From a bacterium (GTDB lineage: Bacteria > Bacillota > Clostridia > Oscillospirales > Acutalibacteraceae), in contig JAHLBL010000001.1 in assembly GCA_020625635.1 (NCBI GenBank), positions 1 to 41,311 of the forward strand: 41,311 bases of DNA, read 5' to 3'. The position numbers and the translations under genes are program-made. The notes beneath the pieces are model-generated. The model saw nothing but the letters and a program-made list of their open reading frames with translations. It made no database searches and was not told where the DNA came from. This document shows, piece after piece, positions 17,985 to 26,767 of this stretch; positions within the stretch are counted from its first letter, which is position 1; the number at the start of each line of letters is the position of its first letter.

Positions 17985-18857
17985 TCAGTTTACCACCTTT
18001 TTTATATCGCGGTGATAAACGGAGGATTTATAGCCAAGTGTGTTAAAATGCTTTTTAAGATGCTCGGCGATAGACACGCTGCGGTGCTTTCCGCCCGTGC
18101 AGCCGATTCCGACTACGAGCTCCGCCTTGCCCTCCTTAAGATAGAGCGGCACGGCGCAGTCGAGAAACGCCGAGAGCTTTTCGATAAAGTCGGCGGTGTC
18201 CTCGGACTCAAAAACATAGTCGCGGACTTCCTTATCAAGCCCTGTCTTATCCCTGAGCTCGGGTATGTAAAACGGGTTGGGCAGACAGCGCACGTCGAAA
18301 ATCGTGTCGCAGTCGTTAGGAACGCCGTGCTTGAAGCCGAACGACATAAACGTGATGATCAGCGACTTCGCGTTGTAGCCGAGGAAAATCTGGGACACGC
18401 GCTCCTTGAGCAGCTTTGCAGAGACGTTGGTCGTGTCGATAATATGGTCGGCGACCTTTTTCAGCGGGTCAAGACAGGAACGCTCCAGCATAAGCGCGCT
18501 CTCGATCGAGTTGTCCGCGACGAAGTCCGCCAGCGGATGGCGGCGGCGCGTCTCCTTGTAGCGCGTTACGAGCACGTCGTCGCGCGCGTCGAGAAAGATG
18601 AGCGAAAAGTGCTTGCGCTCCTCCTTGAAGCTGACGATTACGTTGTAAAGGTCTCTGAGGTTGTTGCCTCCGCGCGCGTCAATAACGATCGCGACGCGCT
18701 TCATATTGTTGTCGGACGAGGTTACGCAGAGGTTGTAGAACGTCCGAAGAAGCGTCGGAGGCAGGTTATCGACGCAGTAAAAGCCGATATCCTCGAGCGA
18801 GTGGAGCGCGCAGGTCTTTCCCGCGCCCGATAATCCCGTAATAATTACAAATTCCAT
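17985..18857 (-). CDS. rapZ: RapZ/YvcJ nucleotide-binding protein
   Basis: P-loop protein that binds ATP/GTP. In E. coli RapZ is an adaptor for RNase E on a regulatory RNA; in B. subtilis YvcJ affects competence. Walker A GLSGAGKT is at residues 8-15, and the C-terminal signature GIGCTGGKHRSV is intact. Length 290. It begins 4 bases after murB ends, within the conserved hprK-murB-rapZ-whiA cluster. Which biochemical role applies in this organism is not resolved by sequence. Confidence 0.95.
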   Translation of the reverse strand: MEFVIITGLSGAGKTCALHSLEDIGFYCVDNLPPTLLRTFYNLCVTSSDNNMKRVAIVIDARGGNNLRDLYNVIVSFKEERKHFSLIFLDARDDVLVTRYKETRRRHPLADFVADNSIESALMLERSCLDPLKKVADHIIDTTNVSAKLLKERVSQIFLGYNAKSLIITFMSFGFKHGVPNDCDTIFDVRCLPNPFYIPELRDKTGLDKEVRDYVFESEDTADFIEKLSAFLDCAVPLYLKEGKAELVVGIGCTGGKHRSVSIAEHLKKHFNTLGYKSSVYHRDIKKVVN

Positions 18858-18861
18858 AATT

Positions 18862-19770
18862 CTAATTCAGAAATATAACTTCTCTTTTCAAATCGTAGCC
18901 CGTTTCATCCTTAACGGTTTTCTGTATCTTTTCAATAAGCGCCTTTACATCCTCCGCGGTAGCTCCGCCCGTGTTGACGATAAAGCCCGCGTGCTTAGGC
19001 GATACCTGAGCGCCGCCTACGGAAGCGCCCTTCAGACCGCACTGCTCTATCAGAGCGCCCGCGAAAGCGCCCTCGGGACGGCGGAACACCGAACCCGCCG
19101 ACGGGAATTCGAGCGGCTGCTTTGTCTTTCTGCGGTTCATATAGTCGTCCATACGGTTGCGGATCTCGGTTCTGCTGTCAAGTCTGAGCCTGAAGGTCGC
19201 TCCGATGATCGTATAGCCGTTCTCCTTGTAAACGCTATGGCGATAGCCGAAGTCGAGGTCGTCAGCCTTTATAGTGCCGAGCCTGCCCTCTCTGTCAATA
19301 TGCGTAACGGAGAAAACAACGTCCTTCATCTCGCCGCCGTAAGCGCCCGCGTTCATATACACCGCGCCTCCGACCGAACCCGGGATGCCCCAGGCGAACT
19401 CCAGCCCCGCAAGGCTGTTGTTCTCCGCCTCGCGGCAGAGTCCCGCGAGCGAGAGCCCCGCTCCGCAGTAGCAGGTGGTGTTGTCGAGACGGTTGAACTT
19501 CGCGAGCTCACCCGTCAGCTTAATGACAACCTTATCGAGACCGCCGTCGTTGACAACGACGTTGCTTCCCTTGCCGAGCACTATATAGTCGAGGTTGTCG
19601 GCGTTCGCGGCTCTGACGATCATACTGAGCTGATTTGAGTTATCAGCCTCAACCATGACCGCGGCGTTTCCGCCTATCTTAAATGTTGTATGTAAGCTCA
19701 TCGGCACGCCGCGCTTTACGCGGCAGCCGAGCTCCTCAACAATACTTATAAGCTTTGAATATTTATCCAT
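18862..19770 (-). CDS. murB: UDP-N-acetylenolpyruvoylglucosamine reductase
   Basis: FAD- and NADPH-dependent enzyme that makes UDP-MurNAc, the second committed step of peptidoglycan synthesis. FAD-binding features include LGKGSNVVVNDGG and GIPGSVGGAVYMNAGAYGGE. The catalytic serine region is FPSAGSVFRRPEG, and the C-terminal block is KHAGFIVNTGGAT. Length 302. It lies 21 bases downstream of hprK. Confidence 0.97.
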   Translation of the reverse strand: MDKYSKLISIVEELGCRVKRGVPMSLHTTFKIGGNAAVMVEADNSNQLSMIVRAANADNLDYIVLGKGSNVVVNDGGLDKVVIKLTGELAKFNRLDNTTCYCGAGLSLAGLCREAENNSLAGLEFAWGIPGSVGGAVYMNAGAYGGEMKDVVFSVTHIDREGRLGTIKADDLDFGYRHSVYKENGYTIIGATFRLRLDSRTEIRNRMDDYMNRRKTKQPLEFPSAGSVFRRPEGAFAGALIEQCGLKGASVGGAQVSPKHAGFIVNTGGATAEDVKALIEKIQKTVKDETGYDLKREVIFLN

Positions 19771-19791
19771 AAAATCTTCCTTTAAAGAAAT

Positions 19792-20757
19792 TTAATCCCA
19801 GTTATCGACGACGCGCTTCTCTATCATTTCGTCGTCGATCTCCATACCGAGGCTTGTGAGAAGGTCCTGAGCGGCGTTATAGCCCATCTTCTTCTGGCGG
19901 TTGTTCATAGCCGCCACCTCGATGATATTCGAAAGGTTACGTCCGGGCTTAACGGGAATAGTGAGAATAGGGATATCCACTCCGAGAATCTCCATATACT
20001 CGTTCTCAAGTCCCATACGGTCGTAAACCTTCTTGCTGTCCCACATTTCGAGGTTGACCACCATATCGATCTTCTCGTTGAGCTTGATCGAGCCCATACC
20101 GAAAAGGTTTCTGGCGTTTATAATTCCGATGCCGCGCAGCTCGATAAAGTGGCGGATATTCTGCGGCGACTGCCCGATAAGCGTGTGCGAGTTAGTACGG
20201 CGGATCTCAACCGCGTCATCCGCAACCAAACGGTGACCGCGCTTCATAAGGTCGATCGCGGTCTCGCTCTTTCCTACTCCGCTGTCGCCGATGATCAGAC
20301 AGCCTTCGCCGTATACCTCAACCAGAACGCCGTGGCGCGTGATACGCGGAGCGAGCTCCATACTGAGGTAGGTAACGAGGTTCGCCGTCAGCGCGGACGT
20401 GTTGTCCGACGACTGGAGCACGGGTATATTGTGCGAGGTCGCGCAGTTCATCATAGCGTCGTTGAACTCATAGCTTCTGCACAGGATAACCGCAGGAGGT
20501 CCGAACTGGAAAATCGAGTTGATTACGTGCTGCTGCTGTTCCGCGCCGAAACGCGAAAGGTAGGAAAATTCGGTATGACCGAATACGAGAATACGGGTTT
20601 TGTCGAAGAAGTCAAAGAAACCCGTCAGCTGTAGTCCCGGGCGGTTTATGTTGTTGTTCACAATCATAATCTTTTCGGGATCTTTCGGCATAAACATCGG
20701 CGTCAGCGAAAGCTCGTCGATAATTTTTTTCAGTGAAACCGAATACTCAGTTGCCAT
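19792..20757 (-). CDS. hprK: HPr kinase/phosphorylase
   Basis: Phosphorylates and dephosphorylates HPr on Ser46, the central switch of carbon catabolite control in low-GC Gram-positives. Walker A GDSGVGKS is at residues 157-164. His142 in RHGVLVEVYGEG is the likely catalytic residue, and the family signature ELRGIGIIN is at 206-214. Length 321. It is the first gene of the 16-gene array, and a candidate promoter lies at 20799-20827. Confidence 0.97.
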   Translation of the reverse strand: MATEYSVSLKKIIDELSLTPMFMPKDPEKIMIVNNNINRPGLQLTGFFDFFDKTRILVFGHTEFSYLSRFGAEQQQHVINSIFQFGPPAVILCRSYEFNDAMMNCATSHNIPVLQSSDNTSALTANLVTYLSMELAPRITRHGVLVEVYGEGCLIIGDSGVGKSETAIDLMKRGHRLVADDAVEIRRTNSHTLIGQSPQNIRHFIELRGIGIINARNLFGMGSIKLNEKIDMVVNLEMWDSKKVYDRMGLENEYMEILGVDIPILTIPVKPGRNLSNIIEVAAMNNRQKKMGYNAAQDLLTSLGMEIDDEMIEKRVVDNWD

Positions 20758-20798
20758 ATTCTATCCCCGCCTTTTACACTTAGAATTATACAGAATAT

Positions 20799-20827
20799 AT
20801 TATACTACAAAAGTCACGGTTTGAAAA
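20799..20827 (-). promoter_or_regulatory. Candidate sigma-A promoter of hprK
   Basis: TATAAT (20799-20804) on the minus strand lies about 40 bases before the hprK start, with TTTTCA (20822-20827, 4 of 6 matches) 17 bases upstream. The intergenic stretch to gerAB (20758-20921) is AT-rich and shows no terminator hairpin. Confidence 0.5.
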
Positions 20828-20921
20828 GCGGATTTTAACATTTTTTTCAATTTATGCATAGTTATACATCTGTCTGAACTTAACGAAATATTTGTTAGAT
20901 GTATTTTAATGAAACTCAGTA

Positions 20922-21746
20922 TTAAATTAAACTCAGCGCAGCGACCGCGACCGCCGCGAGAACCGCGAGATAAACGGAATTCGCGAGGTAGTTGTGCTTG
21001 CGGCTGCCTATAACGGATAAGGTAGAAATTGTGTTTATATACACCGTAGCGAGCGTGAGCACCGTCAGCAGCAGACCGTCACTGCCCTTGAAAATGTCAA
21101 TCTGAGCCTTTGACGGAAGCACGCGCACGGGAAAGGCTTCCGTAACGCCCGACGAAACGAGAGTAAAGAATGCAACGGAGACCACCGTAAAGGCTGCGAA
21201 GTAAAAAAAGTTATATTTCTTACTGAGAATTATATTCTCGTACAGCAGAATATATGACGCCGAAGGGAACAGCAGTATCAGCGCGACAACAGGCGAGAAA
21301 ACAGGCATAAGGCTAAAACGGTAATCCACCATCGGAGCTGTCGAGACCGTGATGTAGATTATCGAAATAAGCACGACCGCTCCGACGATCAGCGACGCCC
21401 TCGCGGCAGCCTCGATCCCCTTAACCGTACAGAAGAACGAAAAACCGAAAAGTATCACCGTTATCAGCCAGCACGGCCCGTAGCCGAGCGCTCCGCAGAT
21501 ATAGCTGACGAACACTATCGATGACGCGACCGCCGACGCTCCCGCGTACGCGCTCGCCGCAAGCTTCAGCGCCGCTCCCGCTCTTCCCCGATAGAACGCT
21601 ATAAAAAGTCCGTTTATTCCGAGAGCCGCTCCGCACAGAAGCGGCTGAAAAAGCGAGGCGGACGAGTCGATAAACAACAGCGAGGCGAAAACGGAGATCG
21701 TCGAAAGGAAACAGAACTGGGTAAAGGTTATTCTGCTATTTTTCAT
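20922..21746 (-). CDS. GerAB-like spore germination permease, short form
   Basis: Polytopic membrane protein of 274 residues, nearly all hydrophobic, with roughly eight to nine predicted transmembrane segments. It is encoded directly after a GerAA-type gene, overlapping it by 11 bases. The opening RITFTQFCFLSTISVFASLL resembles the start of GerAB/APC-type germinant receptor permeases, but these are usually about 365 residues, so this copy is shorter. No stop or frameshift explains the difference. Calling it GerAB rests on weak similarity plus position. Confidence 0.6.
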   Translation of the reverse strand: MKNSRITFTQFCFLSTISVFASLLFIDSSASLFQPLLCGAALGINGLFIAFYRGRAGAALKLAASAYAGASAVASSIVFVSYICGALGYGPCWLITVILFGFSFFCTVKGIEAAARASLIVGAVVLISIIYITVSTAPMVDYRFSLMPVFSPVVALILLFPSASYILLYENIILSKKYNFFYFAAFTVVSVAFFTLVSSGVTEAFPVRVLPSKAQIDIFKGSDGLLLTVLTLATVYINTISTLSVIGSRKHNYLANSVYLAVLAAVAVAALSLI

Positions 21747-23190
21747 ACTTGCTTCCTCCCTTGAGCGCGTAGACGTTCATATCATAGCCCGAAAGCTTTT
21801 TCCAGCCCATACGCACAAACACATCGCGCATAAACTCCTTTGAAAACGGCGTTATCGGAGAGATATAGTTAACGCCGAGGGTGGACTTTGAGCACATATA
21901 AATCAGCACGACGAGCGAGAGCATAGTGATTCCCCAGATACCGAGCACACCCGCGGCAACGATAAACGAAAGGCGCATTATTGTAATCTGCGGATAAAGG
22001 TCGGGAATGACGTAGCTGCAAATAGCCGCCACGGCTACAGCCATCAGCGTCGGCGCTCCGATAAGCCCCGCGTTGATCGCGCAGTCACCGATCACGAGCG
22101 CGCCGACTATACTCACAGCGTGACCGAGGACCTTCGGCAGTCTCAGCCCAGCCTCGCGCATAATCTCGTAAATGAAGTCGATCATCAGCACCTCGAGCGT
22201 AAGAGGAAGCGGAGTGTGCTCGATGGAGTCGTTAATGTTTTTCAGGAGTACCTCGGGGATATACTCGGGGTGAAAGGTCACAAACGCGATATACACCGCG
22301 GGAAAAAGGATTGCCGCGAAGTATGAGATATATTTCAGAATACGCACGAGCGTCGCGAAGTACGGGCGGTTGCTGTAATCGTCTACCGACTGAAAATTCT
22401 CAACAAAAAGATGCGGCATAACGAGCACAGAGGGCGTACCGTCAACAATGATTCCGATTCTGCCCTCGGTGATTTTGCCGCAGAGAGTGTCGGGACGCTC
22501 GGTTATACCGACTCCCGTGAAAATCTCGTTCTTGCCGCTGTCCTCGAGATACGGCACGAGGTAGCCGCTGCCGAGAACAGTCTTTATGTCGCACGCCCTG
22601 ATGCGTCGGCGGATTTCCTCCACTGAGGACGGCGTCGCCTTGTTGCCGAGATAGCAGATCGCGAGCTGAGTTTTTGACTCACTGCCGACCGTGAACGTCT
22701 CGAAAATAAGCTTCGGCGTTTTCATACGTCGTCGGATAAGCGTCATATTTACGCGCATAGCCTCGGTAAAGCCCTCGCGGCTTCCGCGCTGGACAAGCTC
22801 GCTCTCGGGCTCGGTAACGCCGCGGAACGAGTAACCCTGTACTCCCACAGCTGCCATTCGCGCGCTGCCGTCGACGGCGAGCACCGCGAAGCCAGACATA
22901 ATAAAGCTGAAAACCTCGTCAAAGCTCTTTACCTCGATAACCTCACTGGCGGAAAGCACGCTGTCAAACAGAAATCGGAACAGCTCCTCTCCCCTTTTCG
23001 CGCCGCATTCACAGCCGAGGAGCGGATTTATAACCGAGGTCGCGAGCACCTCCTTCTCGCACATTCCCTCGGTCGTCAATACCGCGCAGTTCTGTGAGCC
23101 GCCGAGCGTGAACTCGCGGACTGTAAAATCAGCTGAGGAGGATGTTTCGCGTTTCAGATAGTCGATATTTTCTTTTAAAGAACTATACAT
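21736..23190 (-). CDS. GerA-family spore germination protein (A subunit)
   Basis: Germinant-receptor A subunit, expected in the inner spore membrane. It has 484 residues. The N-terminal soluble domain includes the family pattern DGTPSVLVMPHLFVENFQSV near its end, and four or more membrane segments follow (YISYFAAILFPAVYIAF and AVSIVGALVIGDCAINAGL among them). The FIYEIMREAGLRLPKVLG loop is characteristic of GerAA/SpoVAF proteins. The ATG has GGTGA five bases upstream. No GerAC lipoprotein gene follows, which is unusual for a receptor operon. SpoVAF, a stand-alone GerA paralogue, is an alternative reading. Confidence 0.88.
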   Translation of the reverse strand: MYSSLKENIDYLKRETSSSADFTVREFTLGGSQNCAVLTTEGMCEKEVLATSVINPLLGCECGAKRGEELFRFLFDSVLSASEVIEVKSFDEVFSFIMSGFAVLAVDGSARMAAVGVQGYSFRGVTEPESELVQRGSREGFTEAMRVNMTLIRRRMKTPKLIFETFTVGSESKTQLAICYLGNKATPSSVEEIRRRIRACDIKTVLGSGYLVPYLEDSGKNEIFTGVGITERPDTLCGKITEGRIGIIVDGTPSVLVMPHLFVENFQSVDDYSNRPYFATLVRILKYISYFAAILFPAVYIAFVTFHPEYIPEVLLKNINDSIEHTPLPLTLEVLMIDFIYEIMREAGLRLPKVLGHAVSIVGALVIGDCAINAGLIGAPTLMAVAVAAICSYVIPDLYPQITIMRLSFIVAAGVLGIWGITMLSLVVLIYMCSKSTLGVNYISPITPFSKEFMRDVFVRMGWKKLSGYDMNVYALKGGSKYEK

Positions 23191-23267
23191 TAAATCACCG
23201 TTTATAAGTTTTGCACATTACAATGCATTATTCAGAAATTTATAATAATACTAAAAGCGGTGAGAAA

Positions 23268-23936
23268 ATGTTTGTAACAATAATCAGAACGCTTATGCTC
23301 TACGCCGCCATTACTCTCGCGGTGCGGATAATGGGCAAGCGGCAGCTCAGCGATATGCAGCCCTCGGAGCTCGTCGTGACGCTTATTATCGCGGATATCG
23401 CTGCGATACCGATGGAGGACAACTCAATTTCGGTCGTCTCGGGAATGATACCGATGATGGTGCTCGTGGCGTGCGAAATCATCGTCAGCATACTTATGAT
23501 GAAGAGCACGACCTTCCGAAAGCTCGCGTGCGGAAATCCCGTTATGCTGATAAAGGACGGAAAGCTGCTTCAGGACAAGATGCGCAGCCTGAGAATGACG
23601 ACAGAGGATTTATGCGTCCAGCTGAGGCAGTCGGGAGTGTTTTCGCTCGAGGACGTGCAGTACTGCATAGCCGAGACGAACGGCAGGCTAAGCGTGCTTC
23701 AGAAGCCGTCAAAGCGCAATCCGAGCGCCGAGGATATGAATATCACAATTGAGGACAACGGCATCGAGGTCGTGGTAATCAACGATGGAAAGTTCCTCGA
23801 CGCGTCAATAGAGCTCGCTCAGAGTACAAAGGACGAGCTGAATAAAATTCTTCAAAAGAATAATGCAACGGTTGAAAAGGTGTTTATAATGACCTTTGAC
23901 CGTGACAAGAACTACAACATCATAGAGAAGGAATAG
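23268..23936 (+). CDS. DUF421/YetF-family membrane protein
   Basis: This 222-residue protein has three N-terminal membrane segments and a soluble YetF-type C-terminal domain. The opening LMLYAAITLAVRIMGKRQL and the segment QPSELVVTLIIADIAAIPMEDN are hallmarks of DUF421. I chose ATG 23268 over upstream in-frame codons because GGTGAG sits 4-5 bases before it and the upstream residues are non-hydrophobic. Members of this family occur several times in spore formers, with YetF-like paralogues linked to spores. The gene diverges from gerAA by 77 bases and is followed by a DUF4363 gene one base later. Confidence 0.9.
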   Translation: MFVTIIRTLMLYAAITLAVRIMGKRQLSDMQPSELVVTLIIADIAAIPMEDNSISVVSGMIPMMVLVACEIIVSILMMKSTTFRKLACGNPVMLIKDGKLLQDKMRSLRMTTEDLCVQLRQSGVFSLEDVQYCIAETNGRLSVLQKPSKRNPSAEDMNITIEDNGIEVVVINDGKFLDASIELAQSTKDELNKILQKNNATVEKVFIMTFDRDKNYNIIEKE

Positions 23937-23937
23937 T

Positions 23938-24321
23938 GTGAAAAGAATATATTTCGCGATAGTTTTTCTGCTTATTGCGCTCGGCGTTGGAGCACTCGAG
24001 TACGGCGTTATTTCCTCGGGCTGTGACAGCTTCAACGAACGGCTCGACACCGCGGAGGAAATGCTCGAGAACGGAAGATATACAGAGGCTCAGGAGCTGT
24101 GCAGACAGACTGCCGAGGACTTTGACCGCTACAGCGAAAACGGGCTTTACTACTTTTACAACCACGACAACACAAAGGAGGTCGGCGAAAGCCTCTCGAA
24201 GCTCGGCGAATACATCAGGCTCGGGCGAATCGACGACTTTGTCGTACTCAAGGACCTGATACAAAAAAGGCTCCTTGCCATAAAGGACAAGGAGCATATA
24301 ACTCTGAAAAATATTATCTGA
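23938..24321 (+). CDS. DUF4363 family protein
   Basis: This 127-residue protein has one N-terminal hydrophobic helix (FAIVFLLIALGVGAL) and a helical, charged extracytoplasmic domain. It starts with GTG one base after the DUF421 stop, and the DUF421-DUF4363 pairing is recurrent in Clostridia, which suggests a functional partnership. No catalytic motif is visible. Its last 8 bases overlap the end of the opposing znuB gene, and about 30 bases of its 3' coding region double as the terminator for that gene. Confidence 0.8.
   Translation: MKRIYFAIVFLLIALGVGALEYGVISSGCDSFNERLDTAEEMLENGRYTEAQELCRQTAEDFDRYSENGLYYFYNHDNTKEVGESLSKLGEYIRLGRIDDFVVLKDLIQKRLLAIKDKEHITLKNII
24263..24295 (-). terminator. Intrinsic terminator of the znu operon, inside the DUF4363 coding sequence
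   Basis: On the minus strand GCTCCTTG and CAAGGAGC (24288-24295 and 24270-24277) form a perfect 8-bp stem with a 10-base loop, followed by CTTTTTT. It lies about 20 bases past the znuB stop, within the coding sequence of the convergent gene. Confidence 0.85.
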
Positions 24322-25123
24322 GAAACATTTTTATTCTCGAAATGACGTAGAACAGGATCAGTACGCCGCAGTTGACGACAACGACGGTCGGACCTGTGGG
24401 GAACTCGAGGTAGTACGAGAGCACGAAGCCCGAGACAAAGCACACGACCGATATGATACCCGACACGACGATTACCGAGCGGAACGACTTACAGAGACGC
24501 ATCGACGACAGCGCGGGGAAAATAATCAGCGCGGAAATTAGCAGAGTGCCCATGATCCTCATACCGATTACGATCGTAAGCGCCGTAAGCGTAGCGATGA
24601 TCATATTGTAAAGCTGCGGACGGATACCCGTAGCGCGGGAGAAATCCTCGTCGAAGGTCGAGGCGAAAATTCTGTTATAGAATATTACAAAGACCGAAAT
24701 AACGATAACAGCGAGCACAACGCACAGCACGGTGTCGTTTCTGCTCGTCGCGAGGATCGAGCCGAAGAGATAGCTGTTGAGGTCGGTATTTAGTCCCGAA
24801 ACACTTGCGACTATCACGCCGACCGCGAGAGCTGTGCTCGATATAACGGCTATCGCGGCGTCTCCGTTTATTTTGCTGTTCTTGGAGAGCCTGAGCAGAC
24901 AGAACGCCGACACAAGCACGATCGGGACCGCAAGATGGAGCGGAGCGATATTCGCCGCGGCGGCAAGCGCGAGCGCGCCGAAGCCGACGTGCGACAGCCC
25001 GTCGCCTATCATGGAATAGCGCTTCAGCACCAGGATCACGCCGAGCAGTGCCGCGCACAGCGAAACGAGCGTGCCGACAATAAGCGCGCGCACCATAAAT
25101 TCATATGAAAATATTTCTAACAT
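24314..25123 (-). CDS. znuB: Metal ABC transporter permease (ZnuB/MntC type)
   Basis: ABC-3 family permease of 269 residues with about eight to nine membrane helices. The stretch GDGLSHVGFGALALA and the later LNSYLFGSILA are typical of Zn/Mn/Fe importers. I chose ATG 25123, where AAGGGTGA stands 5 bases upstream and the first residues are MLEIFSYEFMVRALIVG; an in-frame upstream start at 25162 would run into znuC. It ends convergently with DUF4363, sharing 8 bases. Confidence 0.92.
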   Translation of the reverse strand: MLEIFSYEFMVRALIVGTLVSLCAALLGVILVLKRYSMIGDGLSHVGFGALALAAAANIAPLHLAVPIVLVSAFCLLRLSKNSKINGDAAIAVISSTALAVGVIVASVSGLNTDLNSYLFGSILATSRNDTVLCVVLAVIVISVFVIFYNRIFASTFDEDFSRATGIRPQLYNMIIATLTALTIVIGMRIMGTLLISALIIFPALSSMRLCKSFRSVIVVSGIISVVCFVSGFVLSYYLEFPTGPTVVVVNCGVLILFYVISRIKMFLR

Positions 25124-25133
25124 AGCGTCACCC

Positions 25134-25862
25134 TTATTCTCTGTTGTGCTTGCAGTCCTCACAGGGACAGTCCGTGATAAGGAACTTTTCGCCGTAGGGC
25201 GAATGCATATACTCGTGAGTTGTGCCGTAGAAATATCCGCCGTCCGACAGGTGGAGAATGTGGTTGGCGTGATTTACGGCTGAGTTGATATCGTGCGACA
25301 CCATCACTACGGTGATACCACCGCGGTTAAGCTGTGAGACAAGGTCGTACAAATCCTGACACGCGAGCGGATCAAGTCCCGTTAATGGCTCGTCGAGAAT
25401 CAGCAGCGAGGTCGTTGCGCTGAGCGCTCTCGCGAGGAGCACGCGCTGGCGCTGACCGCCCGAGAGCTCCTGGAACGACCTGTTTTTCAAATCGGAAATG
25501 CCAATTTTATCCATATTGTCGAGGGCGGTCTGCTTCTGCTTTTTTGTATAGAACGGGAGCATGCGCTGATTCAGCGTTCCCGAAAGCACAACCTCATAGA
25601 CCGAGGACGGAAAATCGTTCTGGATATTGTTCTGCTGCGGAAGGTAGCCGATGCAGTTCCTCCTCAGCGACTCGCCGTAGCTGATCGAACCGCCGAGCGG
25701 ATTTATAAGACCGAGCATTCCCTTCATCAGCGTCGACTTGCCCGAGCCGTTCTCGCCGACGATACAGAGGTAGTCGCCGTTGTTCACCTCGAAGCTCAGA
25801 CCGTCAAAGACGACGTCGCCGTCGTAGCCCATTTTCAGATTTTTACATTCTATCAGCGGCAT
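25134..25862 (-). CDS. znuC: Metal ABC transporter ATP-binding protein
   Basis: ATPase of the importer. Walker A is GENGSGKST, the Q-loop is in YLPQQNN, the signature is LSGGQRQRVLLARAL, and Walker B is LLILDEPLTGLD. Length 242. A C-terminal tail with HEYMH, three cysteines (CPCEDC) and KHN could bind metal, which is unusual for the ATPase. It overlaps the znuA stop by one base. Confidence 0.94.
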   Translation of the reverse strand: MPLIECKNLKMGYDGDVVFDGLSFEVNNGDYLCIVGENGSGKSTLMKGMLGLINPLGGSISYGESLRRNCIGYLPQQNNIQNDFPSSVYEVVLSGTLNQRMLPFYTKKQKQTALDNMDKIGISDLKNRSFQELSGGQRQRVLLARALSATTSLLILDEPLTGLDPLACQDLYDLVSQLNRGGITVVMVSHDINSAVNHANHILHLSDGGYFYGTTHEYMHSPYGEKFLITDCPCEDCKHNRE

Positions 25863-26767
25863 CAGTTAAGTGCCTCCTTTAGAGATTTCAAATTTATTTC
25901 CATAAGAGAATTATAGCTCACGCCGTCCTCAAACTGCTTTTTGGTGACGTTGTGGCAAGAGTAGAACACGCCCACCTCAGCGCCTGTCTCGTCGCAGATG
26001 GATTTGGCAAGGTTCTCGTTGGTATTGTCCATATGGAATACAACGGGAATGTCGTTATCCTTAACGAAGTCCGTAATGCGCTTAACAGTCTTGATCGAGG
26101 GCTGGGTTTCGGTTGAGCAGCCCGGAAAGGCGCTTATACGGTCGAGCCCGAGCTCCGTTACAAAGTAAAGAAGCGGAAATCTGTCGGCAACGACCATAGT
26201 TTTGCGAGTGGAAGCCTTTATCATTGACCTGAATTCGCCGTCGAGCTTTTCGAGGTCGGAGATATAGGACTTAGCGGAAGATTTATATGTTTCGGCGTTA
26301 TCGGAATCGCACGACTGCATACTCTCGGAAATCGCCGTAGTGAAAAGCTTCATATTAGAAAAAGAAGTCCAGATGTGCTCGTCGTACTCGTCACCCTTGT
26401 TGCCGTCGATATCCTCCTCGTACAGCTTATCCGCGACGTCGAACATCTTAAGCACCTTAACGTCGGAGTCGACAGACTCGAGTATGCCGTTGACCCACTC
26501 GTCGCTCTCGCCGCCGTTGTATATAAAAATATCCGCCTTGTTGATGTCGACGATATCCTGCGGCGTAGGCTCGTACTCGTGAGTCTCACTTCCCGCGGGA
26601 ACGAGCATACTTACCTCTGCCTTATCCCCCGCGACAGAGCGGGCGATATCGTAATACGGGAATATTGTCGCGACAATTTTTAGCTTTTCCGAGCCCGAAC
26701 CCTTGCACGCGCAAAGAGCGGGAACGGATAGAATAACAGCAAGCAGTAAAGCGAAAAACCTTTTCAT
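25862..26767 (-). CDS. znuA: Metal-binding lipoprotein of ABC importer (ZnuA/TroA family)
   Basis: Cluster A-I substrate-binding protein of 301 residues, exported and lipid-anchored: signal peptide with lipobox LCAC, cysteine 21. ATIFPYYDIARSVAG and GSETHEYEPTPQD (first histidine ligand) are conserved, and DEHIW gives the second histidine. In the region that normally reads HDAYGY, this protein has ADRFPLLYF, so the third histidine is missing. An acidic loop replaces the His-rich loop of many ZnuA proteins. Zinc is likely, but manganese or another ion cannot be excluded. Confidence 0.9.
   Translation of the reverse strand: MKRFFALLLAVILSVPALCACKGSGSEKLKIVATIFPYYDIARSVAGDKAEVSMLVPAGSETHEYEPTPQDIVDINKADIFIYNGGESDEWVNGILESVDSDVKVLKMFDVADKLYEEDIDGNKGDEYDEHIWTSFSNMKLFTTAISESMQSCDSDNAETYKSSAKSYISDLEKLDGEFRSMIKASTRKTMVVADRFPLLYFVTELGLDRISAFPGCSTETQPSIKTVKRITDFVKDNDIPVVFHMDNTNENLAKSICDETGAEVGVFYSCHNVTKKQFEDGVSYNSLMEINLKSLKEALN

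Noticed and set aside
23205..23233. Sigma-G promoter for gerAA (GAATA, 17 bases, AAACTTA)
   Set aside because: The -35 fits, but the -10 matches the CATnnTA pattern at only about three positions.
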